From Verrucomicrobiota bacterium (GTDB lineage Bacteria; Verrucomicrobiota; Verrucomicrobiia; Chthoniobacterales; Terrimicrobiaceae), in assembly GCA_026398275.1 (NCBI GenBank), contig JAPLTF010000067.1, positions 1 through 64,000 of the forward strand: a stretch of DNA of 64,000 nt, given 5' to 3'. Positions 53,371 to 61,987 of this stretch are shown in pieces. Positions within the stretch are counted from its first letter, which is position 1, and each line of letters begins with the position of its first letter. The notes below the pieces were generated by a model, which worked only from the letters and a program-made list of their open reading frames with translations, was not told the DNA's origin and made no database searches. A program made the position numbers and the translations under genes.

Positions 53371-54150
53371 ATGACCGTTCAAGCGATCCTGTTCGACCTC
53401 GACGACACGCTGATTGTGGATGAGGCGATCTCCAAATCCGCGATGGAAACGACTGCCGTATTGGCGGCGAAACTCCATGGCGCGGAGACCGCGCGCTTCC
53501 TTGCCGACGCCGGAAAACTTTCGCAGGCGATGTGGCGGGACAACCCCTGCCTGGACTACTGCAACGGGATCGGCGTCACTGCGGAGGAATGCCTGTGGGG
53601 AATCTTTTCCGGGAACTCGTCCGACCTCGTTGCCCTCCGCACCTGGTCCATGGGATTCCGCCGAAGCCTCTTCGACGCCATCCTCCGCGAGCAGGGGCTG
53701 CCGGATGACGACGGGGCTCTCGCCGAGGAATTCTCACGCGCGCGCCGGAAGCTCCAGCGCCTGATGCCCGACGCCAAGGAAACCCTCGCCCGGCTGAAGG
53801 CCGCATTCAAAATCGGCCTCCTCACAAACGGGGTCCCCGACATTCAGCGCGAAAAGCTCGCCGCCTCCGGCCTGGCACCGTTCTTCGACGCGGTCGCCGT
53901 CTCCGGCGAGCATCTCGTCGGAAAGCCGAAGCCTGAAATCTTCCACATCCTGCTCCGCGAACTCGGGACTCCGCCGGAGGCGGCCATGATGGTCGGCAAC
54001 AGCCTCGCCCGCGACATTGCGGGCGCACAGGCCGCAGGGATCGGAAGCACCGTCTGGATCAAAGTCCCCGGCTCGGAAGAATTCGCCGATGTCATCCCCG
54101 ACCACACGATCACCGGCCTGCACGAACTGCCCCCGCTTCTTCTCGGGTGA
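53371..54150 (+). CDS. HAD-IA family phosphatase
   Basis: A 259-aa hydrolase with motif I ILFDLDDTLIVDE, motif II GLLTNGVPDIQ, the motif III lysine in VGKPKPEIFHIL and motif IV MVGNSLARDIAGAQAAG; a helical cap lies between motifs I and II. It resembles YjjG/NANP-type nucleotide or sugar phosphatases. I used the ATG at 53371 since GAGAGG lies eight bases upstream; the ATG at 53365 is also possible. DUF1015 follows after 37 bp. Confidence 0.9.
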   Translation: MTVQAILFDLDDTLIVDEAISKSAMETTAVLAAKLHGAETARFLADAGKLSQAMWRDNPCLDYCNGIGVTAEECLWGIFSGNSSDLVALRTWSMGFRRSLFDAILREQGLPDDDGALAEEFSRARRKLQRLMPDAKETLARLKAAFKIGLLTNGVPDIQREKLAASGLAPFFDAVAVSGEHLVGKPKPEIFHILLRELGTPPEAAMMVGNSLARDIAGAQAAGIGSTVWIKVPGSEEFADVIPDHTITGLHELPPLLLG

Positions 54151-54187
54151 CTTGCACGGCCCGCTTTGCGCTGATAAACAGGCGGGC

Positions 54188-55408
54188 ATGTTGAGAGTCC
54201 GAGCATTCCAGGGGCTGAGCCCGAAACCCGAACTGGCCGCAGATGTCGCCTGCGTGCCTTATGATGTGGTGAACCGCGAGGAGGCCGCCGCGCTGGCCGA
54301 CGGAAACCCGCACACCCTCATGCATGTCGACCGCGCGGAAATTGATCTTCCGCCGGAGACCGACCCGTATTCGGACATCGTCTATTCGACGGCGAAAATA
54401 AATCTGGACGGGCTGGTCTCCTCTGGCGCGCTCGTCCGCGAGCAGGGACCGACGGTGTATTTGTATCGCCAGCAGATGGGCGACCATGTGCAGACTGGCG
54501 TGGCGGCGGTCTGCCACATCGACGACTACGAAAACGACATCATCCGCAAACACGAAAAAACGCGGAAGGACAAGGAGGACGACCGCACCCGGCTCATCGG
54601 CACGCTCGGGGCCGACACGGGACCGGTCTTCCTGACCTACCGCGGGCGGGCGGAAATCGACGCGCTCGTCGGCGGGCAGGCATCGCTTCCGCCGGCGGTG
54701 GACTTCGTGGCCCCGGACGGCATCCGCCACTCGCTCTGGAAGGTCCAGGCAACCGGCCCGCTCTCGGAGGAATTCGCCAAGGTCCCCCTCGCTTACGTGG
54801 CCGACGGACACCACCGCAGCGCCAGCGCCGCGAGGGTCGGCAGGGAGCGCCGCGCAATGAATCCGCATCACACGGGGGACGAGGAATACAATTGGTTCCT
54901 CTGCGTGCTTTTCCCCGCCGACCAGCTCCGCATCCTTCCCTACAACCGCGTCGTGAACGACCTCAACGGACATAGCGCGGAGGAGTTTCTCGCAAAGGTG
55001 CGCGAGACATTCGAGGTCACGGAAAATGCACCGGCATCGCCTGCTGCACCCGGCAAGGTCAGCATGTTCCTGGACGGCCGCTGGATCGGGCTCTCCTGGA
55101 AATCCGACCCCTCGGCCGATCCGGTCGCACGCCTCGATGTGAGCGTGCTCCAGGACCGCCTGCTGGCCCCGGTCCTCGGCATCGACGACCCCCGCACGAG
55201 CAAGCGCGTGGATTTTGTCGGGGGCATCCGGGGAACCTCCGAGCTCGAGGAGCGCGTGAAAACCGGCCGCGCCGCCGTGGCGTTTTCGATGTATCCCGTG
55301 ACCGTCGACCAGCTCATGGACATTGCAGACGCCGGCCAGATCATGCCGCCGAAAAGCACGTGGTTCGAGCCCAAGCTCCGCTCCGGGCTCTTCATCCACA
55401 CGTTCTGA
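54188..55408 (+). CDS. DUF1015 family protein
   Basis: A 406-aa soluble protein of the DUF1015 family: it starts RVRAFQGLSPKPELAADVAC then VPYDVVNREEA, has the central YVADGHHRSASAARVG (HHR motif) and ends with MPPKSTWFEPKLRSGLFIHT. This family is widespread and often lies next to serA or other serine-metabolism genes; the HHR motif suggests kinase-like chemistry, as in the ADP-dependent SerK relatives with a ParB-like HxxR site. serA is not in the window. It is cotranscribed with the HAD phosphatase. Confidence 0.9.
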   Translation: MLRVRAFQGLSPKPELAADVACVPYDVVNREEAAALADGNPHTLMHVDRAEIDLPPETDPYSDIVYSTAKINLDGLVSSGALVREQGPTVYLYRQQMGDHVQTGVAAVCHIDDYENDIIRKHEKTRKDKEDDRTRLIGTLGADTGPVFLTYRGRAEIDALVGGQASLPPAVDFVAPDGIRHSLWKVQATGPLSEEFAKVPLAYVADGHHRSASAARVGRERRAMNPHHTGDEEYNWFLCVLFPADQLRILPYNRVVNDLNGHSAEEFLAKVRETFEVTENAPASPAAPGKVSMFLDGRWIGLSWKSDPSADPVARLDVSVLQDRLLAPVLGIDDPRTSKRVDFVGGIRGTSELEERVKTGRAAVAFSMYPVTVDQLMDIADAGQIMPPKSTWFEPKLRSGLFIHTF

Positions 55409-55412
55409 GGTT

Positions 55413-55595
55413 TTAAACCTCTTCCGCCTCCCAGAGGATCCAGTCACGCATTTGCGGGCTGACTTCCTTGAGGCTGAAAACGTGAAGGCGGTTGATCCCG
55501 TCCGTGTCCCGGTGGCCGAAGTGGAACCTGCAATCGGATGCCGCATCCGCGTTGGAGTCAGCATCAAGGTCCTCCCTTGCCCCCTCAAATCCCAC
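55413..55595 (-). CDS. Hypothetical small protein lacking a clear start codon
   Basis: Between livF and the DUF1015 gene a 60-codon frame from a GTG (55595) ends at 55413. It has good protein character: CRFHFGHRDTDGINRLHVFS, then LKEVSPQMRDWILWEAEEV. The character extends upstream of the GTG (PINPDLSPVT) for about 15 codons to a stop that is the livF TGA, without any ATG. It may be a fragment whose start has been lost or a gene using the GTG. I recognise no family. Confidence 0.4.
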   Translation of the reverse strand: MGFEGAREDLDADSNADAASDCRFHFGHRDTDGINRLHVFSLKEVSPQMRDWILWEAEEV

Positions 55596-55640
55596 GGTGA
55601 CCGGGGAAAGGTCGGGGTTGATTGGAATAGGAGAGGTGCC

Positions 55641-56360
55641 TCAGCCCCCGAGATAGGCGGCCCGGACGGCGGGGTCCTGCCTCAGCACGGCGGGCTCGCC
55701 TTCGAGGGTGATGCGTCCGGTTTCGAGAACGTAGGCGTAGTGGGAGACTTCGAGGGCGAGGTTCGCGTTCTGCTCGACCAGCAGGATGGTGAGCCCGATG
55801 TCCCGGTTGATCTCGACGATCTTGTCAAAGATCGTTCGCACCAGGATCGGAGCGATGCCGAGCGAAGGCTCGTCGAGCATCAGGCAGTCCGGCTTGCTCA
55901 TGAGCGCCCTGGCGATGGCGAGCATTTGCTGTTCACCGCCGCTGAGCGTCCCGGCCTCCTGCTTCACCCGCTCCGCTAGCCGTGGAAAAATCGCGAATGC
56001 CTGGTCCATGCTCGCGGCCATTTCCTTTTTGCACTTCCGCAGATAGGCACCCATCCGCAGATTTTCGTGAACGGTGAGGTTGGAAAAGATCATCCTGCCC
56101 TCGGGCGCCTGCGCGATTCCGCGGGCGACGATCTTGTGGGGAGGAAGGCCTGTGATATTCTGATCCCGGAAAACGATCTGCCCGGCCGTCGGCTTGAGGA
56201 TGCCGGAAATCGTGCGGAGGGTGGTGGTTTTTCCGGCGCCATTTGCGCCGACAAGCGTCACGATCTGGCCCTTGGTGATGCTGAGGGAAATTCCGTGGAG
56301 GGCGCTGATCGCGCCGTAGGAGACAGAGAGGTTCCGGACATCCAGAATGGGCGCGCTCAT
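55641..56360 (-). CDS. livF: Branched-chain amino acid ABC transporter, ATPase LivF
   Basis: A 239-aa ABC ATPase with Walker A LVGANGAGKTTTLRTI, signature AGTLSGGEQQMLAIARAL and Walker B CLMLDEPSLGIAP, which has the LivF-typical SLGLAP-like form. It is the last gene of the minus-strand livK-livH-livM-livG-livF cluster. Start ATG 56360 overlaps the livG stop. Confidence 0.95.
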   Translation of the reverse strand: MSAPILDVRNLSVSYGAISALHGISLSITKGQIVTLVGANGAGKTTTLRTISGILKPTAGQIVFRDQNITGLPPHKIVARGIAQAPEGRMIFSNLTVHENLRMGAYLRKCKKEMAASMDQAFAIFPRLAERVKQEAGTLSGGEQQMLAIARALMSKPDCLMLDEPSLGIAPILVRTIFDKIVEINRDIGLTILLVEQNANLALEVSHYAYVLETGRITLEGEPAVLRQDPAVRAAYLGG

Positions 56361-57124
56361 CCTCCCTCCTTGCCAAGATAGGCCGCGATGACCGCCGGGT
56401 TCGTGCGGATATCCGCAGGGGCTCCCTCGGCGATCTTGCGGCCATACTCGAGGACGATGATCCGCTCGCAAATCCCCATGACGACTTTCATGTCGTGCTC
56501 AACGAGCAGGATGCTCAGACCAAACTTTTCCTTCGTGAATCGGATCAGGTTCATCAGATTCACTTTTTCCGATGGGTTCATCCCCGCTGCGGGCTCGTCG
56601 AGAAGGAGAAGTTTCGGCTTCGTCGCGAGCGCGCGGACAATCTCCAGCCGTCGCTGGTCACCGTAAGGCAGCGATTTTCCCGGGCGATCGCGATACTCGA
56701 TCAGGCCGAAGATCTCGAGCAGTTCGAGCACGTGCGCACGGATCTGCTCCTCCTCATCATGGTATCCCCTGCCCCGGAAAACTGCGTGCGAGATCCCGTG
56801 CTTGAGATGCATGTTGCAGGCGGTCCGGACATTGTCAAAAACGCTCAGCGACCCGAAAAGCCGGATATTCTGGAACGTCCGTGCAATCCCGCGTCCGGTG
56901 ATCCTGTAGGGACGCTGGCCGGAGACATTCACCCCGTCGAAGGTCACGCGTCCGGCTGTCGGCGGATAGACGCCAGTCACCATGTTGAAGACGGTTGTCT
57001 TGCCGGCACCGTTTGGCCCGATGAGGCCGACGAGTTCATCGTGCGCAAGGTCAAAGGAAAGGTCGGTGACGCATTTGAGCCCGCCGAACTGCATCGAGGC
57101 ATTCTGGATCTCAAGAAGGCTCAT
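56357..57124 (-). CDS. livG: Branched-chain amino acid ABC transporter, ATPase LivG
   Basis: A 255-aa ATPase with Walker A GLIGPNGAGKTTVFNMVTG, the RGIARTFQNIRLFGSLSVFD segment diagnostic of LivG, Walker B LLLLDEPAAGMNPSE (AAGMNP is LivG-typical) and IIVLEYGRKIAEGAPADIR at the end. The signature is slightly degenerate (LPYGDQRRLEIVRAL), as usual in LivG. ATG 57124 overlaps the livM stop. Confidence 0.95.
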   Translation of the reverse strand: MSLLEIQNASMQFGGLKCVTDLSFDLAHDELVGLIGPNGAGKTTVFNMVTGVYPPTAGRVTFDGVNVSGQRPYRITGRGIARTFQNIRLFGSLSVFDNVRTACNMHLKHGISHAVFRGRGYHDEEEQIRAHVLELLEIFGLIEYRDRPGKSLPYGDQRRLEIVRALATKPKLLLLDEPAAGMNPSEKVNLMNLIRFTKEKFGLSILLVEHDMKVVMGICERIIVLEYGRKIAEGAPADIRTNPAVIAAYLGKEGG

Positions 57125-58098
57125 GATTTTCGCGATCCGAAATTGAGCTTTCCGAACAGCCCCTGCGGGCGGTTCAGCATGAGCACGATGAGCAGGACCG
57201 AGTAGAGGATCATCCGGTTGTCGGCCAGATTGCGGACCGGCTCCGGCAGCCACGGATAGTCGGAAACCGCCCGCAGAAGTTCGGGAAGAATCGTGAGGAT
57301 GACCGCCGCCAGGCACACGCCTGCCGTGCTGCCCATTCCGCCGAGGATGACCATCACAACGATGTCCACAGACTTCAGGAAATTGAACCCCTCCGGATGA
57401 ATGAACTGCTTGAAATGCGCGTAGAGGCCGCCGGCAAGGCCGGCAAAAAATGCGCCGATCACAAACGCAAGCACCTTGTATTTCGTGGTGTTGATCCCCA
57501 TGGCCTCTGCCGCAATCTCGTCGTCCCGCACGGCAAGGAATCCGCTCCCGTAGGTCGAATGCACGAGGGCCAGGATCCCGTAAACCGCGAGGGCGACACC
57601 GGTGAACGTCCAGAAAATATCCGTGTGCTGGACGATCCCCCCCAGCCCGCGCTGGGCTCCGAGGGGTTCGGCATTTTGAATGACCCCCTTGATAATTTCA
57701 CTGAATCCCAGGGTGACAATCGCCAGGTAATCGCCCCTCAAACGAAGCGAGGGAACACCGACCAGCAGGCCCGTGGCAGCGGCCACGAGTCCGCCGGAGG
57801 CAAGCGCCAGGACATAAACCGTGGTCGTGGCCGGCACGGTCGCCCCCAGCACAAATCCGAAATTCAGCGTGACCCATGCGGAAAAATACGCGCCGACCGC
57901 CATAAACCCGGCATGCCCGAGAGAAAACTGCCCGGTGTAGCCGATGACAAGGTTCAGGCTGACGGCGAGAATGATGTTGATCCCGATCGTGATCAGGATG
58001 TCGTAGTAGTAGGGGTTGATCGACGACGAGAAGACGTTCGCCACGGCGGCGAGAACGACCGCCAGAATCAGAAGAATTTTCGGGTTCAGCCTCCTCAT
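57121..58098 (-). CDS. livM: Branched-chain amino acid ABC transporter, permease LivM
   Basis: A 325-aa inner-membrane permease with about ten TM helices. LVIGYTGQFSLGHAGFMAVG and GLLVGVPSLRLRGDYLAIVT are the LivM hallmark motifs. Its start overlaps the livH stop by 4 bp. The C terminus (RPQGLFGKL) also fits the family. Confidence 0.95.
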   Translation of the reverse strand: MRRLNPKILLILAVVLAAVANVFSSSINPYYYDILITIGINIILAVSLNLVIGYTGQFSLGHAGFMAVGAYFSAWVTLNFGFVLGATVPATTTVYVLALASGGLVAAATGLLVGVPSLRLRGDYLAIVTLGFSEIIKGVIQNAEPLGAQRGLGGIVQHTDIFWTFTGVALAVYGILALVHSTYGSGFLAVRDDEIAAEAMGINTTKYKVLAFVIGAFFAGLAGGLYAHFKQFIHPEGFNFLKSVDIVVMVILGGMGSTAGVCLAAVILTILPELLRAVSDYPWLPEPVRNLADNRMILYSVLLIVLMLNRPQGLFGKLNFGSRKS

Positions 58099-59021
58099 AC
58101 CTTTTCACGCTCCGGTTTTCCGAGCAGCCCGGATGGTTTGAAGAGCAGCACCAGAATCAGGACGGCAAACACCAGCGGATCGCGGTAGGTCGGGTTCACG
58201 TATCCGACAACCAGGGCCTCAAGCAAGCCGATCAGGAGCCCGCCCAGCGCTGCCCCGGGGATATTTCCGATCCCTCCCAGGACGGCCGCGACAAAGGCCT
58301 TGAGCCCGGCGTTGATCCCCATCAGCGGGTCGATGCTGGGTTGCTGGATCGAGGTCAGCACGCCCGCCGCGCCGGCCATGGCCGAACCGATGGCAAACGT
58401 GAAGGAGAGGATCGCGTCCAGATTCACCCCCATCAGAGAGGCCGCCATGGGATTCAAAGAGAGCGCCCGCATGGCCATGCCGGTCCGCGTGTGCAGGACC
58501 ACGGTGCGCAGGACGAGCAGCAGGACAAGAGTCGAGCCTACGACGAGCACCTGGCCAATCGTGATCGTGAGCGTGGAGAAGATCCCCCACGAGGCCGGAA
58601 ACTCGATCGCCGCGTCCGCGATGATTTCTGGGAACGCCTGAGGATCGGCCCCGAACACATACTGCCCGCCACTCTCAAGGAGGAGCGAAACCCCGATCGC
58701 GGTGATCAGCACGGTCAGGCGCGGATGCTGCCGGAGCGGGCGGTAGCAAACCCGCTCGATCAGCACGCCGATCACCGCGCAGATCGACATCGCCGAGACC
58801 AGCACCAGCGCCGCCCCCGCATACGAGGGCCCGCCTCCAAACAGGCCCATCAGCTTCGGCGCGGTGTAAAACCCCGCAAACGCGCCGAGCATGTAAACAT
58901 CGCCGTGCGCAAAATTGATAAAGCGCAGCACACCGAAAACCATCGTGTAGCCAATGGCGATCAGGGCGTAAATCGACCCCTGGGCCAGACCGTTGATGAG
59001 TTGCTGAAGAAATTCTATCAA
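58095..59021 (-). CDS. livH: Branched-chain amino acid ABC transporter, permease LivH
   Basis: A 308-aa permease with eight or so TM helices, starting FLQQLINGLAQGSIYALIAI, then INFAHGDVYMLGAF and GLKAFVAAVLGGIGNIPGAA, all typical of LivH. Start appears to be a TTG at 59021; the first in-frame ATG is well inside the protein. It begins 22 bp after livK. Confidence 0.94.
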   Translation of the reverse strand: MIEFLQQLINGLAQGSIYALIAIGYTMVFGVLRFINFAHGDVYMLGAFAGFYTAPKLMGLFGGGPSYAGAALVLVSAMSICAVIGVLIERVCYRPLRQHPRLTVLITAIGVSLLLESGGQYVFGADPQAFPEIIADAAIEFPASWGIFSTLTITIGQVLVVGSTLVLLLVLRTVVLHTRTGMAMRALSLNPMAASLMGVNLDAILSFTFAIGSAMAGAAGVLTSIQQPSIDPLMGINAGLKAFVAAVLGGIGNIPGAALGGLLIGLLEALVVGYVNPTYRDPLVFAVLILVLLFKPSGLLGKPEREKV

Positions 59022-59043
59022 GTCCGCTCAGGGTTGAAAATTC

Positions 59044-60174
59044 TCAGGGCTGGACGGATTCGACGAATTCAAATCCGCCATTCCCGATCGAGAGGATCAC
59101 TGCGGACTTCGACGCATTTCTGTTGGCATCGAGCGTGATCATCCCGGTGACGGCGTCGAAGCCCTTGGTGCCGGCGATCGCATCCCGCAAGGCGGCGGAT
59201 TCCGTCGTCCCGGCACGCCGCATCGCATCGGCGAGAATCATCGCACTGTCATACCCGAGCGCCGCCATGTCGTCGGGAACCTCCCCGTATTTCGCTTTGA
59301 ACTTCGAGACAAAATTCTGCACTTTTTCCGCCTTGTCGCTGGCGCTGAAGTGGGAGGAGAAAAATGAGCCGTCCAGGGATTTTCCGGCCACTTTGAGAAG
59401 CGAGTCCCCCACCCATCCGTCCCCGCCGAGAAGCGGAACTTTGATCCCCAGCAGCTTGGCCTGCTTGGCGATCAGGGAGACCTCGCCGTAGTAGCCGGGA
59501 ACAAAGATCGCGTCGGGCTGCGCGGCCTTGATCGACGTGAGCTGGGGCTTGAAATCCTTGTCGCCGGTCGAATACTTCTGCTCCCGAACGATCTCACCCC
59601 CGTTGGCCAGGATGTCTTTGACGAAGAATTCCGCCAGCCCCACGCTGTAGTCCTGCTTCACATCGGTGAGCACCGCAATTTTCTTCCAGCCCTTCCCCCG
59701 CGCGAACTTCGACATCACGGTTCCCTGGAAGGGATCGATGAAGCAGACCCGGAAAATATAGTCTCCGACCTCGGTGACCTTCGGGTTTGTCGAGGCGGGG
59801 CTGATCATCGGGATCTTGTTCTGCTGGCAGATCGGGGCGGCCTCGAGCGACTTCGAGGACGCGACCTCCCCGAGGATGGCGACCACCTTGTCCTGGGAGA
59901 TCAGCTTCCGGACGATCGTTGCCGGCTGGCCGGCCTGCGACTGGTCGTCCTCGGTGATCAGACGGATTTTTTTGCCGAGGACCCCGCCGGCGGCATTGAT
60001 CTGCTCGACGGCCAGTTCGGTCCCCTTGTGGGACGACTGCCCGAAGCTCGCGCTCGCGCCGGTCAGCGAAGCGAATTCCCCGACGGGAATTTCGCCCTCC
60101 GCCATGGCGGAAAAGACGGGAATGCTGACGCTGGCAGCGAGGGCAAGGACTCGAAGAATCTGAGGTGTTTGCAT
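59044..60174 (-). CDS. livK: Branched-chain amino acid ABC transporter, substrate-binding protein
   Basis: A 376-aa periplasmic binding protein: signal peptide (LRVLALAASVSIPVFSAMAE), then the type I periplasmic binding fold IPVGEFASLTGASASFGQSS, GVLGKKIRLITEDDQ and IFVPGYYGEVSLIAKQAK. The first gene of the liv cluster and the one that fixes substrate choice; it could equally bind amides or other amino acids. The ATG at 60174 gives a clean signal peptide. Confidence 0.93.
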   Translation of the reverse strand: MQTPQILRVLALAASVSIPVFSAMAEGEIPVGEFASLTGASASFGQSSHKGTELAVEQINAAGGVLGKKIRLITEDDQSQAGQPATIVRKLISQDKVVAILGEVASSKSLEAAPICQQNKIPMISPASTNPKVTEVGDYIFRVCFIDPFQGTVMSKFARGKGWKKIAVLTDVKQDYSVGLAEFFVKDILANGGEIVREQKYSTGDKDFKPQLTSIKAAQPDAIFVPGYYGEVSLIAKQAKLLGIKVPLLGGDGWVGDSLLKVAGKSLDGSFFSSHFSASDKAEKVQNFVSKFKAKYGEVPDDMAALGYDSAMILADAMRRAGTTESAALRDAIAGTKGFDAVTGMITLDANRNASKSAVILSIGNGGFEFVESVQP

Positions 60175-60275
60175 GGATGGTGGTTTGTTTGCGGTTTGGA
60201 ACCGTATCGTCGGGACAAGCATTTGCCGTTCCTGCCTGCGGGAGTCAATCCCGATGTGGCGTCAGCCCGGGGAAT

Positions 60276-61223
60276 CTAGCGCTTCCCCGCTGGCCTGGGT
60301 GTTGGCGACTTCGGAGGCGACCCCCAGAGCAGCAGGGATGGGCGCTTTTTTACTTCCGTGCTGAGCTGCTCCAGGTTCGAGGTCGTTGTCGTGAGGTTGC
60401 TGACGATTTCCCTGACCTGCGCCGGGTTCAGTTTGGTTGCGGGCTCGATGTTCTTCAGAATCTGCCGGAGCTCGCGGTTCGAGGCTTCCAGCTCGCCGAG
60501 GAACTTCGAGGCATCCGCCGAAAGCTCGGGGATCCTGGCCTTTTGCAAAACAGTATTCGAGTCCCTGATGAGGGTTTGGAGATCACCGCTGATCTTGTCG
60601 ACCTGTGCTCCGACGACAGCCTTGTTCAGGTTGTCGAGCAGTTCGGTCCCTGTCTGGCTGATCCCGTTGATGTTGAGCTTCTCCACCTCGCGAAGGATGG
60701 CGTTGATCGAGTCCAGGAAGCTGGTGAGTTCGCCGGGGGCGGATGGAATGTAATAGACCTCGGGCTTCCACGGCGGCCAGAGCGCGGGAAAACGCGTGGG
60801 GTCGAAGTAGTCGATATCAAGATAGTTCAGACCCGTGATGCCCTGCGGCTCGATCCGCACCCGGAGACCCTGCTCGATGCTCTTGGTCAGCAGCGGGGTG
60901 AGGTCGTCGGTAAACATGTTCGGAAAGACCTCGCGGTTGATCTCCATGAAGAGAACCACGTAGTTGTAGAGGCCGTCGGTTTCCTTCAGGTGATACTCGG
61001 TGAAGGCGAACGCGATCTTTGTGACCTTTCCGATGAGGACGCCACGGAATTTGACCGGCGTCCCCACGTCGATCCCCTGGACCGACCCCTTCACGTAGGT
61101 CTCCATCTCGATCTTCGGGCGAAACATCTGTCCTCCGCCAAAAACAAAGATCGCAAACACCAGCAGCGCCACCCCTCCGGACACGAAGATTCCGATGCGG
61201 AAATAATCCGGCTTGGCGCTCAT
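60276..61223 (-). CDS. mlaD: MlaD/MCE-domain lipid transport protein
   Basis: A 315-aa protein with one N-terminal TM helix (about 10-30; YFRIGIFVSGGVALLVFAIF) and an MCE domain (about 40-115; MFRPKIEMETYVKGSVQGID, VGTPVKFRGVLIGKVTKI), then a long helical tail. MCE proteins form hexameric rings that bind phospholipids in the Mla system, keeping the outer membrane asymmetric. It overlaps mlaF. The helical C terminus is longer than in E. coli MlaD (183 aa), as in PqiB/LetB or Ttg2C-like variants. Confidence 0.92.
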   Translation of the reverse strand: MSAKPDYFRIGIFVSGGVALLVFAIFVFGGGQMFRPKIEMETYVKGSVQGIDVGTPVKFRGVLIGKVTKIAFAFTEYHLKETDGLYNYVVLFMEINREVFPNMFTDDLTPLLTKSIEQGLRVRIEPQGITGLNYLDIDYFDPTRFPALWPPWKPEVYYIPSAPGELTSFLDSINAILREVEKLNINGISQTGTELLDNLNKAVVGAQVDKISGDLQTLIRDSNTVLQKARIPELSADASKFLGELEASNRELRQILKNIEPATKLNPAQVREIVSNLTTTTSNLEQLSTEVKKRPSLLLWGSPPKSPTPRPAGKR

Positions 61224-61987
61224 GCGGGAACCTCCCTCGCCTCGCGGTGGAAAAACGCATGCACGCCGGGATCGCTGTCGTGATCGCGGAGGTCGGCAGG
61301 CGATCCCTCGGCAAGGATTCCCTTCTTGGTTGAGTCGAGCATAATCACACGGTCTGCGACCGCATAGATACTGGCCAGCTCATGGCTGACAATCACAAAG
61401 GTGACTCCCAGGTTGTGGTTGAGGCTCAAAATCAGGGCATCCAGCCCGGCGGAGGTCACCGGGTCGAGGCCTGCGGACGGCTCGTCCAAAAAGAGGACCG
61501 CCGGATCCAGCGCCATGGCCCGCGCGATGGCTGCGCGCTTTTGCATCCCCCCGCTGACCTCGGCGGGAAAATGGGCCGCGAACCGCTCGAGGCCAACGAG
61601 GGAGAGCTTCATCCTCGCCACAAGCTGCCGGGCGTCTGCCGGCAGGTCGGTGAACTCCTCCATCGCGAGCATCACATTTTCCTCGAGCGTGAGGGATCCG
61701 AACAGCGCCCCGCTCTGATACATCACCCCGAACTTCTTGATCAGCGCCTCCTTCTCCGCCCCGGTGGCGGTGGAAATGTTTTGTCCGTCGATGAGGATCT
61801 CCCCGGCGGCGGGCGGCAGCAGCCCGATGAGGTGCTTCATCAGCGTGCTCTTCCCGCAGCCCGAGCCCCCGATGATCACGAAGACCTCGCCGCGGCGGAC
61901 ATCGAACGAGATCTTGTCGAGCAGGACAAAATCCCCATACGCGGCTGTGAGACCCCGGACTTCAATGATGTTCGATCCGGTCACCAT
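61220..61987 (-). CDS. mlaF: Mla-type lipid ABC transporter ATPase
   Basis: A 255-aa ATPase with Walker A IIGGSGCGKSTLMKHLIG, signature EVSGGMQKRAAIARAMALDP, Walker B VLFLDEPSAGLDPVT and the H-loop VTFVIVSHELASIYAVADRV. Sequence type is MlaF/Ttg2A, which powers phospholipid movement with MlaE and MlaD. It overlaps mlaE by 7 bp and mlaD by 4 bp. Confidence 0.94.
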   Translation of the reverse strand: MVTGSNIIEVRGLTAAYGDFVLLDKISFDVRRGEVFVIIGGSGCGKSTLMKHLIGLLPPAAGEILIDGQNISTATGAEKEALIKKFGVMYQSGALFGSLTLEENVMLAMEEFTDLPADARQLVARMKLSLVGLERFAAHFPAEVSGGMQKRAAIARAMALDPAVLFLDEPSAGLDPVTSAGLDALILSLNHNLGVTFVIVSHELASIYAVADRVIMLDSTKKGILAEGSPADLRDHDSDPGVHAFFHREAREVPA

